This document shows positions 29,542-39,232 of a stretch of 64,000 nucleotides of DNA, in pieces; positions within the stretch are counted from its first letter, which is position 1; every line of letters begins with the position of its first letter. Location of the stretch: assembly GCF_019048265.1 (NCBI RefSeq), contig NZ_CP077311.1, positions 2,613,001 through 2,677,000 on the forward strand, read 5' to 3'. The DNA is from Aeromonas sp. FDAARGOS 1405. GTDB lineage: Bacteria > Pseudomonadota > Gammaproteobacteria > Enterobacterales > Aeromonadaceae. Both the position numbers and the translations under genes were made by a program. The notes under the pieces are model-generated. The model was not told the DNA's origin, searched no databases, and saw nothing but the letters and a program-made list of their open reading frames with translations.

Positions 29542-30384
29542 TCAGCTGCCGCGCCGGGCCAGAAAGGCGAGCTTCTCGAAGAGATGCAAATCCTGCTCGG
29601 TCTTGAGCAGGGCGCCATATAGCGTGGGCACCAGCTTGCCGGGCTCGCGGGCGCGCATCGCCTCGGGGGCGATATCGTCGGCCAAGAGCAGGCGGATCCA
29701 GTCCAGCAGCTCCGAGGTGGAGGGTTTCTTGCGCAGCCCCTCTACCTCGCGCAGCTCGAAGAAGAGATCCATTGCCTCGCCAAGCAGGCTCTCCTTGAGG
29801 TCGGGGTAGTGGAGTTTGACGATGGCCTGCATCTCGACCTTGTCGGGGAAGCGGATGTAGTGGAAGAAACAGCGGCGCAGGAAGGCGTCCGGCAGCTCTT
29901 TCTCATTGTTGGAGGTGATGATGACCACAGGCCGCTGGCGTGCCTTGACTCGCTCGCCTGTCTCGTAGACGTCGAACTCCATCCGATCCAGCTCCAGCAG
30001 CAGATCGTTGGGGAATTCGATGTCGGCCTTGTCGATCTCGTCGATCAGCAGCACAGGTCGCTGCTCGGCGCTGAAGGCCTGCCACAGTTTGCCTTTACGA
30101 ATGTAGTGGCTGATATCGGCCACTCTGGGGTCGCCGAGCTGGGAGTCCCGCAGCCGGGCCACCGCATCATATTCGTAGAGTCCCTGTTGGGCCTTGGTGG
30201 TGGACTTGATATGCCAGGCAATCAGGTCTGTGCCGAGATGGTCGGCGACCGCTTCCGCCAGCACCGTCTTGCCGGTGCCCGGCTCCCCTTTGATCAGCAG
30301 CGGTTTTTCGAGGGTGATGGCGGCATTGACCGCCATCTTCAATGCATCGGAGGCGAGATACTGGCTGCTTCCTGAAAATCCCAT
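29542..30384 (-). CDS. MoxR-family AAA+ ATPase
   Basis: A 280-residue AAA+ ATPase with Walker A GEPGTGKTV at residues 33-41, Walker B VLLIDEIDKAD and a sensor-1 region VIITSNNEKELP. MoxR proteins act as chaperones together with VWA partners, and the partner gene follows directly. It is transcribed divergently from cysK. Confidence 0.9.
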   Translation of the reverse strand: MGFSGSSQYLASDALKMAVNAAITLEKPLLIKGEPGTGKTVLAEAVADHLGTDLIAWHIKSTTKAQQGLYEYDAVARLRDSQLGDPRVADISHYIRKGKLWQAFSAEQRPVLLIDEIDKADIEFPNDLLLELDRMEFDVYETGERVKARQRPVVIITSNNEKELPDAFLRRCFFHYIRFPDKVEMQAIVKLHYPDLKESLLGEAMDLFFELREVEGLRKKPSTSELLDWIRLLLADDIAPEAMRAREPGKLVPTLYGALLKTEQDLHLFEKLAFLARRGS

Positions 30385-30543
30385 AACGTCGGTTCCTTTG
30401 ACGATTGGCGCCTGGAGTCAGGGGCCAGAGAGAATAAGCTCTATATGTTGTAATACCATATGGTTATAACGAATAGTCACTTCTCATTCAGAAACCACAG
30501 GGTAATCTTGTTTCATCGTCGTAACAAACACAGGGATAGCGCC

Positions 30544-31512
30544 ATGAGCAAAATTTTTGAGGACAACAGCCAGACTATCGGTCACACCCCGCTGGTTCGT
30601 CTCAACCGTGTTACCAAAGGTCGCGTGCTGGCCAAGATCGAGAGCCGCAACCCCAGCTTCAGCGTCAAGTGCCGGATCGGTGCCAACCTGATCTGGGATG
30701 CCGAGAAGCGCGGCATCCTGACCAAGGGTAAGGAGATCATCGAGCCCACCAGCGGCAACACGGGTATTGCTCTGGCCTTTGTCGCGGCAGCTCGCGGCTA
30801 TCCTATCACCCTGACCATGCCGGCTACCATGAGCCTGGAGCGCCGCAAGTTGCTCAAGGCGCTCGGTGCCAATCTGGTGCTGACCGAAGGGCCGCTTGGC
30901 ATGAAGGGGGCCATTGCCAAGGCCAACGAGATCCTCGAATCCGAGCCGGGCAAGTATGTGTTGCTGCAACAGTTTGAAAACCCGGCCAACCCGGAGATCC
31001 ACGAAAAGACTACCGGCCCCGAGATTTGGGATGCCACTGACGGCGAGGTAGATGTGTTCGTGGCCGGGGTCGGTACCGGCGGCACCATTACCGGTGTCTC
31101 CCGCTATCTGAAGCAGACGAAAGGCAAGGCGGTGGTCTCTGTTGCGGTCGAACCGGCGGAGTCGCCGGTCATCAGCCAGAAGCTGGCCGGGGAAGAGATC
31201 AAACCGGGCCCCCACAAGATCCAGGGGATCGGCGCCGGCTTTATCCCGGGCAACCTGGACCTCTCCCTTATCGATCGGGTGGAGAAGGTGACCAGCGATG
31301 AAGCCATCGAGATGGCCCGTCGCCTGATGGAGGAGGAGGGGATCCTGGCCGGTATCAGTTCCGGTGCTGCGGTGGTGGCAGCCAGCCGTCTTGCCGAGCT
31401 GCCGGAATTTGCGGGCAAAACCATTGTGGTCATCCTGCCGAGTGCGGCGGAGCGTTACCTCTCCAGCGCCCTGTTTGCCGGGGTGTTCAGCGAGCAGGAA
31501 CTGCAGCAGTAA
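30544..31512 (+). CDS. cysK: cysteine synthase A
   Basis: A 322-residue PLP enzyme making cysteine from O-acetylserine and sulfide. NPSFSVKCR contains the PLP lysine Lys42, the same position as in E. coli CysK, and [10 protein letters not shown] is the substrate loop. The start at 30544 matches the family N-terminus (MSKIFEDNS), with AGGGATAG as ribosome-binding site. It is followed by its own terminator. Confidence 0.96.
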   Translation: MSKIFEDNSQTIGHTPLVRLNRVTKGRVLAKIESRNPSFSVKCRIGANLIWDAEKRGILTKGKEIIEPTSGNTGIALAFVAAARGYPITLTMPATMSLERRKLLKALGANLVLTEGPLGMKGAIAKANEILESEPGKYVLLQQFENPANPEIHEKTTGPEIWDATDGEVDVFVAGVGTGGTITGVSRYLKQTKGKAVVSVAVEPAESPVISQKLAGEEIKPGPHKIQGIGAGFIPGNLDLSLIDRVEKVTSDEAIEMARRLMEEEGILAGISSGAAVVAASRLAELPEFAGKTIVVILPSAAERYLSSALFAGVFSEQELQQ

Positions 31513-31533
31513 CTGATCGGAATCTTTCAAAAC

Positions 31534-31563
31534 AGCGGCGCTCCCAGGAGCGCCGCTTCTTTA
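31534..31563 (+). terminator. cysK terminator
   Basis: A 10-bp stem AGCGGCGCTC with GAGCGCCGCT, a 4-base loop and a following TTCTTT tract. Confidence 0.9.
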
Positions 31564-31952
31564 TGGGCTAGACTCAACCCCTGTTAGTGTCACTTGATCC
31601 TTATTTTTTGGGGTAAAATAACAAGTTCCGGAGTGAGAAAAAAAGCAGACATTCCGCTCTAAATCTCATATCCTGTGCGGCGTCACGCGGTGTTTGCTGG
31701 CTGGGTATCACAAAGTAACAAAGTGTTATTTTTCGTTATAAAATAATTTCAGGCCAGTCCTGATGCGGCTTGTAGCCCAATAACTGAAAATTGCCAACCA
31801 GCGCGCCGATTACTGCACAGAAACTTGACCTGGATTAAACCATTGCGGGTCTGCTTTCGTTACTTTACAACATATCCATACTGACACGGTGGGTCAGGTT
31901 GCTTCAAAAACGACCAATCCACCAAAAAATATCAATAATATGGGGTGAAACC
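31564..31952 (+). promoter_or_regulatory. ptsH upstream region
   Basis: About 390 AT-rich bases between the cysK terminator and ptsH with no gene seen. A near-palindrome (TTATTTT, then AAAATAA) lies around 31726-31746. In E. coli this region carries several CRP-controlled pts promoters, but I could not confirm a TGTGA-N6-TCACA site here. Confidence 0.4.
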
Positions 31953-32210
31953 ATGTACGAGAAGTCTGTTGTTATTACTGCTGAAAACGGCCTGCACACC
32001 CGTCCGGCAGCTCAGTTCGTGAAAGAAGCCAAAGAATTCCAAAGCGAGATCACTGTGGTCTCCGGTGGCAAGTCCGCCAGCGCCAAGAGCCTGTTCAAGC
32101 TGCAGACCCTGGGCCTGACCAAGGGTACCAACGTAACTATCCAGGCTGATGGCCCGGATGCTCAGCAAGCTGTTGAGAAGCTGGTTGCCCTGATGGACGA
32201 GCTGGAGTAA
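31953..32210 (+). CDS. ptsH: phosphocarrier protein HPr
   Basis: An 85-residue HPr. NGLHTRPAA gives the phospho-histidine His15, and Ser46 lies in SASAKSLFK, both at the canonical positions. It carries phosphate from enzyme I to all sugar-specific PTS IIA domains, including ChbA in this window. First gene of ptsH-ptsI-crr. Confidence 0.97.
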   Translation: MYEKSVVITAENGLHTRPAAQFVKEAKEFQSEITVVSGGKSASAKSLFKLQTLGLTKGTNVTIQADGPDAQQAVEKLVALMDELE

Positions 32211-32256
32211 TCCAGCTTTAGATTCCTCCCCCACAGTCGTTTTAATAGGAAGGATT

Positions 32257-33984
32257 ATGATATCTGGCATTCTTGCGTCCCCCGGTATCGCATTCGGTAA
32301 GGCGCTTCTTCTTAAAGAAGATGAAATCGTTATCAATCAGGGCAAAATCTCTGCTGACCAGATTGATGCCGAGATCAACCGTTTCCTCGAAGCTCGTACC
32401 AAGTCAGCTACCCAGCTGGAAGCCATCAAAGAGATGGCCGGTCGCACCTTCGGTGAGGAAAAAGAGGCCATCTTCGAAGGCCACATCATGCTGCTCGAAG
32501 ATGAGGAGCTGGAAGGGGATATCAAATCCTTCATCAAAGAGAACAAGGCTTCCGCTGACAAAGCCATCTATGAGGTGATCGAACAGTACGCCAAGATGAT
32601 GGCCGAGCTGGATGACCCTTATCTGCGCGAACGCGCTACCGACTTCCGTGACATCGGTACCCGTCTGGTCAAGAACGTACTGGGCATCGCCGTTGTCAAC
32701 CTGAGCACCATCGACGAAGAGGTGATCCTGGTCGCCAAAGACCTGACCCCGTCTGAAACCGCTCAAATCAACCTGAAATATGTGCTGGGTTTCGTCACCG
32801 ACATCGGTGGCCGTACCTCTCACACCTCCATCATGGCCCGCTCCCTGGAGCTGCCGGCCGTGGTAGGCACCAACGACATCACCGAGCGCGTCAAGAACGG
32901 TGACATGCTGGTGCTGGATGCGATCAACAACCAGATCATCATCAATCCGACCGCTGAACAGCTGACCGAAGCCAAGAAGTTCCAGGCTCAGTTCCAGGCC
33001 GAGAAAGATGAGCTGGCCAAGCTGAAAGATCTGCCTGCCATCACGCTGGATGGTCACCAGGTCGAAGTGTGCGCCAACATCGGTACCGTCAAGGATACCG
33101 AAGGTGCCATCCGTAATGGCGCCGAAGGCGTGGGTCTGTACCGTACCGAGTTCCTGTTCATGGACCGTGACGCGCTGCCGACCGAAGACGAGCAGTTCAA
33201 AGCCTACAAAGAAGTGGCCGAAGCGATGCCGGATCAGCCGATCATCGTGCGTACCATGGACATTGGCGGCGACAAAGAGCTGCCGTACATGAATTTCCCG
33301 AAAGAGATGAACCCCTTCCTGGGCTGGCGTGCCGTGCGTATTTTCTTCGACCGCGAAGACATCATGCACGCTCAGCTGCGGGCCATTCTGCGTGCGTCTG
33401 CCTTCGGCAAACTGCGCATCATGTTCCCGATGATCATCTCTGTCGAAGAGTTCCGTAGCCTGAAAGCTACCGTGGAGACGCTGAAAGCCGAACTGCGTGC
33501 TGAAGGCAAAGCCTTTGATGAATCCATCGAAGTGGGTATCATGATCGAGACCCCGGCCGCTGCCGTGATGGCTCATCATCTGGCCAAGGAAGTGGATTTC
33601 TTCAGTATCGGTACCAACGACCTGACCCAGTACACCCTGGCTGTCGATCGCGGTAACGAGATGATCTCCGCTATGTACAACCCGCTGTCACCCTCCGTCC
33701 TGACCCTGATCAAGATGGTTATCGATGCTTCCCACGCCGAAGGCAAGTGGACCGGTATGTGTGGTGAATTGGCTGGTGACGAGCGCGCCACCCTGCTGCT
33801 GCTGGGTATGGGTCTGGATGAGTTCTCCATGAGCGCCATCTCTGTACCGCGTATCAAGAAGCTTATCCGCAACACCAGCTTCGAAGATGTGAAGGCAATG
33901 GCTGACCAGGCATTGAGCTTTGCCACCGCTGCTGAAATCGAAGCGTGCGTAGATAACTTTATCAAGCAGAAGGCAGTCTGCTAA
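32257..33984 (+). CDS. ptsI: PTS enzyme I
   Basis: A 575-residue phosphoenolpyruvate-protein phosphotransferase, the same length as E. coli enzyme [10 protein letters not shown] carries the phospho-histidine His189, and GMCGELAGD carries the C-terminal active-site cysteine of the PEP-binding barrel. It starts PTS phosphorylation from PEP and phosphorylates HPr. It lies 46 bases after ptsH. Confidence 0.97.
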   Translation: MISGILASPGIAFGKALLLKEDEIVINQGKISADQIDAEINRFLEARTKSATQLEAIKEMAGRTFGEEKEAIFEGHIMLLEDEELEGDIKSFIKENKASADKAIYEVIEQYAKMMAELDDPYLRERATDFRDIGTRLVKNVLGIAVVNLSTIDEEVILVAKDLTPSETAQINLKYVLGFVTDIGGRTSHTSIMARSLELPAVVGTNDITERVKNGDMLVLDAINNQIIINPTAEQLTEAKKFQAQFQAEKDELAKLKDLPAITLDGHQVEVCANIGTVKDTEGAIRNGAEGVGLYRTEFLFMDRDALPTEDEQFKAYKEVAEAMPDQPIIVRTMDIGGDKELPYMNFPKEMNPFLGWRAVRIFFDREDIMHAQLRAILRASAFGKLRIMFPMIISVEEFRSLKATVETLKAELRAEGKAFDESIEVGIMIETPAAAVMAHHLAKEVDFFSIGTNDLTQYTLAVDRGNEMISAMYNPLSPSVLTLIKMVIDASHAEGKWTGMCGELAGDERATLLLLGMGLDEFSMSAISVPRIKKLIRNTSFEDVKAMADQALSFATAAEIEACVDNFIKQKAVC

Positions 33985-34028
33985 GATCGGCTGCAAACAG
34001 CGACAAATCATCTTTAGGAGCTTTTACT

Positions 34029-34538
34029 ATGGGTCTGTTCGACAAACTGAAGAAACTGGTGTCCGACGATAGCGCTGATACCGGCGGCATCGAAATCTTT
34101 GCTCCGCTGTCTGGCGAAATCGTGCCGATCGAAGATGTGCCTGACGTTGTCTTCGCCGAGAAGATCGTGGGTGACGGCATCGCCATCAAGCCGGCTGGCA
34201 ACAAGATGGTTGCTCCGTGCGACGGCACCATCGGCAAAATCTTCGAGACCAACCATGCGTTCTCTCTGGAGTCCGACTCTGGTATCGAGCTGTTCGTTCA
34301 CTTCGGTATCGACACCGTTGAACTGAAAGGCGAAGGCTTCAAGCGTATCGCTCAGGAAGGCCAGCAGGTCAAGCGCGGTGACACCATCATCGAATTCGAT
34401 CTGGCCGTTCTGGAAGCAAAAGCCAAATCTACCCTGACTCCGGTGGTCATCTCCAACATGGACGAGATCAAAGAGCTGGTGAAGATGACTGGTGCCGTGA
34501 CTGTGGGCGAGACTCCGGTTATCCGCATCAAGAAGTAA
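34029..34538 (+). CDS. crr: PTS glucose-specific IIA component
   Basis: A 169-residue EIIA-Glc with His76 and the phospho-histidine His91 (ELFVHFGID) at canonical positions. Besides glucose uptake, this protein controls adenylate cyclase and inducer exclusion in enteric relatives. The ribosome-binding site is TAGGAG. It ends the pts operon and is followed by a strong terminator. Confidence 0.97.
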   Translation: MGLFDKLKKLVSDDSADTGGIEIFAPLSGEIVPIEDVPDVVFAEKIVGDGIAIKPAGNKMVAPCDGTIGKIFETNHAFSLESDSGIELFVHFGIDTVELKGEGFKRIAQEGQQVKRGDTIIEFDLAVLEAKAKSTLTPVVISNMDEIKELVKMTGAVTVGETPVIRIKK

Positions 34539-34570
34539 TGGTCGGCTGGCCTATGCCAGTTGCCGCAGTA

Positions 34571-34601
34571 AAAAACCGAAGCCTGGTGCTTCGGTTTTTT
34601 T
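34571..34601 (+). terminator. crr terminator
   Basis: Stem CCGAAGC with GCTTCGG, flanked by a run of A and followed by TTTTTTT. The A/T flanks make it bidirectional in principle. Confidence 0.92.
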
Positions 34602-34637
34602 ATGGTTGCGTGCGAGCTTCCCTTTCTGGCTATCAGG

Positions 34638-35570
34638 CTATTGTGCCGAGATGACCACCCGGTTACGTCCCTGCTCCTTCGCCTGATAAAGGGCTCGGTC
34701 TGCCATCATCAGCAGATAGTCGATGCTCTCCTGACCCTTCATGCCGGCACACCCCAGACTGATGGTTAGCGCGATCTGTTCTCCTTGCCATGGCAAGCGG
34801 GTGGTACTGACATGCTGGCGCAGTTGCTCGGCACGTTGTGCCGCCTGCTCAATGCTGCAGTCTGGCAGGATCAACAGAAACTCCTCTCCACCCCAACGGG
34901 CCAGGCTTTCCCCGGGCAACAACTGGCCCGCCATGGCATGGGCGACGGCGCAGAGTGCGGCATCGCCCGCAGGATGGCCGTAGCGGTCGTTGACCTGCTT
35001 GAAATGGTCGATATCTCCCAACACCACCGAGAGGGGCTGGCCCTGCAACCAGAGAGCCTGCAGCTGTTGCTGGGCGCCACGCCGGTTGGTCAGTTCGGTG
35101 AGGGGATCGGTGCAGGAGAGGCGGCTCACCTCTTCTACCATGCATTGCAGGTCGTGGATATCGCGAAAGGTGACGATATGGCTATCCGGGATGGCATCTG
35201 CCCCCAGCTGGGCGGTGACGATAAACCAGCGAGAGTGGCCACTCTTGCATCGGATCAGCGCCGGCATCTCGGCGACCTCCAGTCCATGGTGCAGGCTCTG
35301 CTCTATCTGGTTATGCCAGGCCTGAATTACCGAGTTGCGATAGCTCTCATCGGGATAGGCGAGGTGAAACCAGCTCTCCATGTCCGGCAGATCCTGCAGC
35401 TCATAGCCCAGCTGTTCGCGAAAGGCCCTGTTGAGGAAGAGATGGCGACGCAGGGGGATCCGGTCGGGTGACATATGACCCTGGCTGGCTGTCGACTCGG
35501 ACACCAGGATTGGGAGCGGGATCACATCAAAGGAGCGAAACAGAATGTGCTCTAGTTGTTGGTCATCCAT
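34638..35570 (-). CDS. PAS-GGDEF diguanylate cyclase
   Basis: A 310-residue protein with a PAS-like sensor (about residues 15-145) and a C-terminal GGDEF domain carrying GGEEF at 227-231. DIDHFKQVNDRYGH supplies metal and nucleotide contacts. It should make cyclic di-GMP. The autoinhibitory I-site RxxD expected just upstream of GGEEF is absent, so product inhibition through that site is unlikely. No signal peptide or membrane segment is seen, so it is probably cytosolic. Confidence 0.88.
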   Translation of the reverse strand: MDDQQLEHILFRSFDVIPLPILVSESTASQGHMSPDRIPLRRHLFLNRAFREQLGYELQDLPDMESWFHLAYPDESYRNSVIQAWHNQIEQSLHHGLEVAEMPALIRCKSGHSRWFIVTAQLGADAIPDSHIVTFRDIHDLQCMVEEVSRLSCTDPLTELTNRRGAQQQLQALWLQGQPLSVVLGDIDHFKQVNDRYGHPAGDAALCAVAHAMAGQLLPGESLARWGGEEFLLILPDCSIEQAAQRAEQLRQHVSTTRLPWQGEQIALTISLGCAGMKGQESIDYLLMMADRALYQAKEQGRNRVVISAQ

Positions 35571-35693
35571 GGGCGAAAACGCGGCTCCCTGCTCTCCCGT
35601 TCGTCAGCCTACATTAGGTGAGAGACCGCAGCGGGTAAACTCATTTATCACTCTCCGGCGGTTGCCTGAGTGGACGGTCGTGGCAACGGGAAC

Positions 35694-35724
35694 ATAAAAA
35701 AGCCGCTCACCTGGGTGAGCGGCT
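35694..35724 (-). terminator. mscK terminator
   Basis: An 11-bp stem AGCCGCTCACC with GGTGAGCGGCT and a 2-base gap at the apex (a larger loop in practice), followed on the minus strand by TTTTT. Confidence 0.88.
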
Positions 35725-35752
35725 GTTGTCATCAGATCAGTGCAGTTCGCTA

Positions 35753-38700
35753 TCAGGCTGGCTGCTTGCCATCTTCCGCGGGAGGTGGCAGAGCGGCGGA
35801 GTTGGACTCCACCTTCTGCTCTTCGCCCTGCATGTTCTTGATGTAGACATCCATCTGGTTGAAGGCGATCTCGATGCCGTTCTCGCGGAACAGCTGGTCG
35901 ATCTTGCGGTTCAACTCGTCTACCGCCGGGTTGCGATCACCCAGTTCGCTCACGAAGAAGCGCAGCTCGTGATCCAGCGTGCTGGCGCCAAAGGTGAGGA
36001 AGTAGACGATGGGGGCTGGGTCTTTCAGCACGCGGCTGTTTTCGTCGGCCGCCTGCTTGAGCAGGGTGCGAGTCAGCTCGAGATCCGAGCCATACGCCAC
36101 GCCCACCCGTACGATCACCCGGGTGACGGTGTCACTCAGCGACCAGTTGATGAGCCGTTCTGTCATCAGCTGCTGGTTGGGGATGATCACCTCTTTGCGG
36201 TCGAAGTCGGTCAGGGTGGTGGCGCGAATGCGGATCCGCGAGACGGTACCGGAGAAGGAGCCGATGGTGACGGTGTCACCGATCCGCACCGGACGCTCGA
36301 ACAGGATGATGATGCCGGAGACGAAGTTGGAAAGAATTTCCTTCATGCCGAAACCGATACCGACTGACAGACCACCCGCTACCCACTGCAGCTTGTCCCA
36401 CTGTACGCCCATCATGGAGAGAGCGGTGAGGGAGCCAAAGCCGATCAGCACGTAGTTGAGCATGGTAGTGATGGCGTAGGCGGTCCCCTGAGCCAGGTTG
36501 AGCTTGGAGAGCACCAGCACCTCCAGCAAGCCGGGCAGGTTGCGCGCCAGTGACCAGGCACCGCCGAGCAGCAGGAAGCCGATCAGCACGTCACTCAGGC
36601 TGATGGGGAACAGCACGGCGTTGGCGCCGGTGCCTTCACTGCGGTGCCACAGCACCATGCTGTCGAGGTAGGAGAAGACCGCGACCAGATCGGACCAGAG
36701 CCAGTAGAAGGCGACACCGAAGATCAGCATCAGCACGGTACGGGTCAGACGCAGGGATTGCTGGCTGACATCCTCCAGGTCCATGGGCTGCTCTTCGATG
36801 GACTCGCCACCTTCCGCATCTTCCGAAGATTTGTGCTCACGCTTGGCCACCGCTCGGCGGTAGGCCAGACGACGGGCAGCCAGCTCCAGACCACGCAGGG
36901 CGGTGCGGTAGACCAAGCTCCAGATGATGATGAGGTAGAAGGATTCGATCAGGCGACCGGTCAGCTTCAGCGCGGTGTAGTAGTAACCGAGCACAGCCAG
37001 CACGATCAGCGCCACCGGCGCCAGCGCCAGGGCGATGGCGATCAGCGACTTCTGCATGCTCGCCTCGCCCTTGATGCGGGCGCGGGAGATGGGGAACACC
37101 AGATAGGCGGCCAGCCCCAGCAGGGTCAGGGTCATGGCCTGGCCGATCACGTCGTTGCCCAGGGTGGAGGGTTCAACCACCGCCTTGGTTGCGAGCATGA
37201 TGAGCGGCAGCAGTGGTAACCAGATGTAGCGCATGCTGTTGCGCTTGGCCTGCAGCTCCGCTTTCGGGATCCGGAAGTGGGTTTCGGCGATGCCGCCCGG
37301 GCGCATCACCGCCAGATAGACGCTGAATACCAGATAGCCGAGGGCAAGGTTCAGGGTGATCTGGAACATCAGCTTGGGACTGAGCAGACCGCAGTAGGTG
37401 AGCAGCAGACCGCCAGCCAGAATGAACATGCTGCCCGGCAGGCGTTGCAGCACGGTATAGAGCAGGGCGCGCGGGGTGTGCCACTGGCTGTCCTGACGGA
37501 AACGGCCAAGGTCCTTGGTGATCTTCTTCTCGCGCTCAACCAGCGCCGGACGTTTCCAGACCAGCAGGCCGCCGATCAGCAGCAGCGGGAAGGCAAGCAG
37601 GGAGATCCCCAGCAGCTCTTCGCGCCAGCGTTTCCAGTCCGGTTTCAATACCCAGTCGGAGGCCTGTTTGTAGGCCTGGGCGGGCCAGCTGATAAACCAC
37701 TTGCTGTCGATGGGCTTGTTGCTGCTTACCCAGAAGATGTGTTGCTGCAGGGTAAATTCGATAGAGGCATAGACCCGCGCCAGCTGCTGCTGGGTCAGCT
37801 GCAGGCTGATGGCGTTGGTAAGCTGGCTGTCGAGTTGGCGGTTGAGCTGATCGAGCAGATTGATGCGGGTATCGAGCAGCTTGGCAAGGTTCTCCTTGTC
37901 CTCCTCGCTGACCGGATCCTTGCTGCCGGCGATCAGATTGTCTAGATAGAGGTTCTTCTGGAACAGCTGGTCACGCTGCTGGCTCAGTTCAAACTGGGCC
38001 AGATGCAGATCGGCGATCTGCTCTTCCAGGTTTTTGACGGCGATGGTGGGCGCCGCTTCCAGCTGCTGGTAGAGCTGATAGAGGATGCGTGACAGCAGCA
38101 GATTGCCCTTGAGCATCTGCACCTGTTCATTGAGGTTGCGCTCGGTCTGGATGCCGCGCTCCAGCCAGCTCTTGGCTTGCAGGTTTTTCTGGACCAGCGA
38201 GTTGAGGCTGGTGGTGGCACCGATCAGCTGCTGGCTGAGCTGGTGGTTGAGCTCCTGCTCTTTTTGCACCAGCGGGCTGTCTTCGGTCGCCACCAGTTCA
38301 CCGGTCTGCTCGGCGGTTTTTTCGGTGTCGCCGAGGCGCTTGGCGCTGCTCTGATCCTGCAACAGCTGCAGTTTCTGCTCTTCGCTGGCGAGACGGGCAC
38401 TCTGGTAGTCGCGCTGCTTGATCGCCAGATCTTGCATGCTGGTACGGTTATCCAGCTCCTTTTGCAGGTGGGCCAGTTGCAGGTCGAGCAGGGCCAGCTC
38501 GGCACCGAGCTTCATCTTCTCGGCGCTGGAGACGCTTTCACCGGCGTTGAGGCGGGTACGGATCTCCTGACTGCGCTGGTAGGCGCGGCTCATGCTGGCC
38601 TGGGCGCGCTCCGGCAGGGTCTGCAAGCTGGTGAGCTGGCTGCCGATGGCGCCGAGGGCCTCCTGGGCCGCCTGCATGTTGGCCAGCACTTCCGGCTGAC

Positions 38701-39082
38701 GGCTGTCGAGCTCTGCCAGACTCATGCTGGCGTATTCGCTCTTGATCTGCTCGGCACTCTTGCCCTTGGTCAGGGCATCGAGCTTGGCACTGATCTCTCT
38801 GAGTTCGGTGGGCAGGTTGCGGATCCGCTGGGCCTGGGTCTTGGCCTTCGCCTCTTCCTTGTCGATGCTGTCGAGCAGACCGAGGGTTTCGGTCAGCAAC
38901 TTCTGATCCGCTTGCTGACTGACGGTCAGGGTCTCTGATTTACCCAGACCATCCAGCGCTCGCTGAACTGCGTTGCGAGAGGGGACATCTTGCGCCATGG
39001 CTTGCGGCACGCAGAGGCTGGCAAGGAGACAGAGCAGCGGCAACAGGGTGGCCGAGACTCTTTTAAAACGTATTGAGGGCAT
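35753..39082 (-). CDS. mscK: mechanosensitive channel MscK (KefA)
   Basis: An 1109-residue protein, close to the roughly 1120 of E. coli MscK. A signal peptide (about residues 1-30, cleavage near AMA/QD) is followed by a long periplasmic coiled-coil region, about eleven membrane segments from near residue 480, and a C-terminal MscS-type channel domain (GLSVGIGFGMKEILSNFVSG, then VTIGSFSGTV). It opens under membrane tension and is K+-sensitive in E. coli. The C-terminal tail is acidic and Pro/Ala-rich. Confidence 0.93.
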   Translation of the reverse strand: MPSIRFKRVSATLLPLLCLLASLCVPQAMAQDVPSRNAVQRALDGLGKSETLTVSQQADQKLLTETLGLLDSIDKEEAKAKTQAQRIRNLPTELREISAKLDALTKGKSAEQIKSEYASMSLAELDSRQPEVLANMQAAQEALGAIGSQLTSLQTLPERAQASMSRAYQRSQEIRTRLNAGESVSSAEKMKLGAELALLDLQLAHLQKELDNRTSMQDLAIKQRDYQSARLASEEQKLQLLQDQSSAKRLGDTEKTAEQTGELVATEDSPLVQKEQELNHQLSQQLIGATTSLNSLVQKNLQAKSWLERGIQTERNLNEQVQMLKGNLLLSRILYQLYQQLEAAPTIAVKNLEEQIADLHLAQFELSQQRDQLFQKNLYLDNLIAGSKDPVSEEDKENLAKLLDTRINLLDQLNRQLDSQLTNAISLQLTQQQLARVYASIEFTLQQHIFWVSSNKPIDSKWFISWPAQAYKQASDWVLKPDWKRWREELLGISLLAFPLLLIGGLLVWKRPALVEREKKITKDLGRFRQDSQWHTPRALLYTVLQRLPGSMFILAGGLLLTYCGLLSPKLMFQITLNLALGYLVFSVYLAVMRPGGIAETHFRIPKAELQAKRNSMRYIWLPLLPLIMLATKAVVEPSTLGNDVIGQAMTLTLLGLAAYLVFPISRARIKGEASMQKSLIAIALALAPVALIVLAVLGYYYTALKLTGRLIESFYLIIIWSLVYRTALRGLELAARRLAYRRAVAKREHKSSEDAEGGESIEEQPMDLEDVSQQSLRLTRTVLMLIFGVAFYWLWSDLVAVFSYLDSMVLWHRSEGTGANAVLFPISLSDVLIGFLLLGGAWSLARNLPGLLEVLVLSKLNLAQGTAYAITTMLNYVLIGFGSLTALSMMGVQWDKLQWVAGGLSVGIGFGMKEILSNFVSGIIILFERPVRIGDTVTIGSFSGTVSRIRIRATTLTDFDRKEVIIPNQQLMTERLINWSLSDTVTRVIVRVGVAYGSDLELTRTLLKQAADENSRVLKDPAPIVYFLTFGASTLDHELRFFVSELGDRNPAVDELNRKIDQLFRENGIEIAFNQMDVYIKNMQGEEQKVESNSAALPPPAEDGKQPA

Positions 39083-39184
39083 ATAACTTCCGGGTTATTA
39101 CGCGATATTCGGGAGATTTCCCGCATAGATTAAATTCGCGTGGATTCTAACACCGGGCTTGTCAGGTAAGCAGGGGGGAGGGAC

Positions 39185-39212
39185 AAAAAAAACGGCGCCC
39201 GCAGGCGCCGTT
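39185..39212 (-). terminator. pykF terminator
   Basis: A 9-bp stem AACGGCGCC with GGCGCCGTT and a 4-base loop, followed on the minus strand by TTTTTT. Confidence 0.92.
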
Positions 39213-39232
39213 TTCAACTCGTTCAGCTCTGA

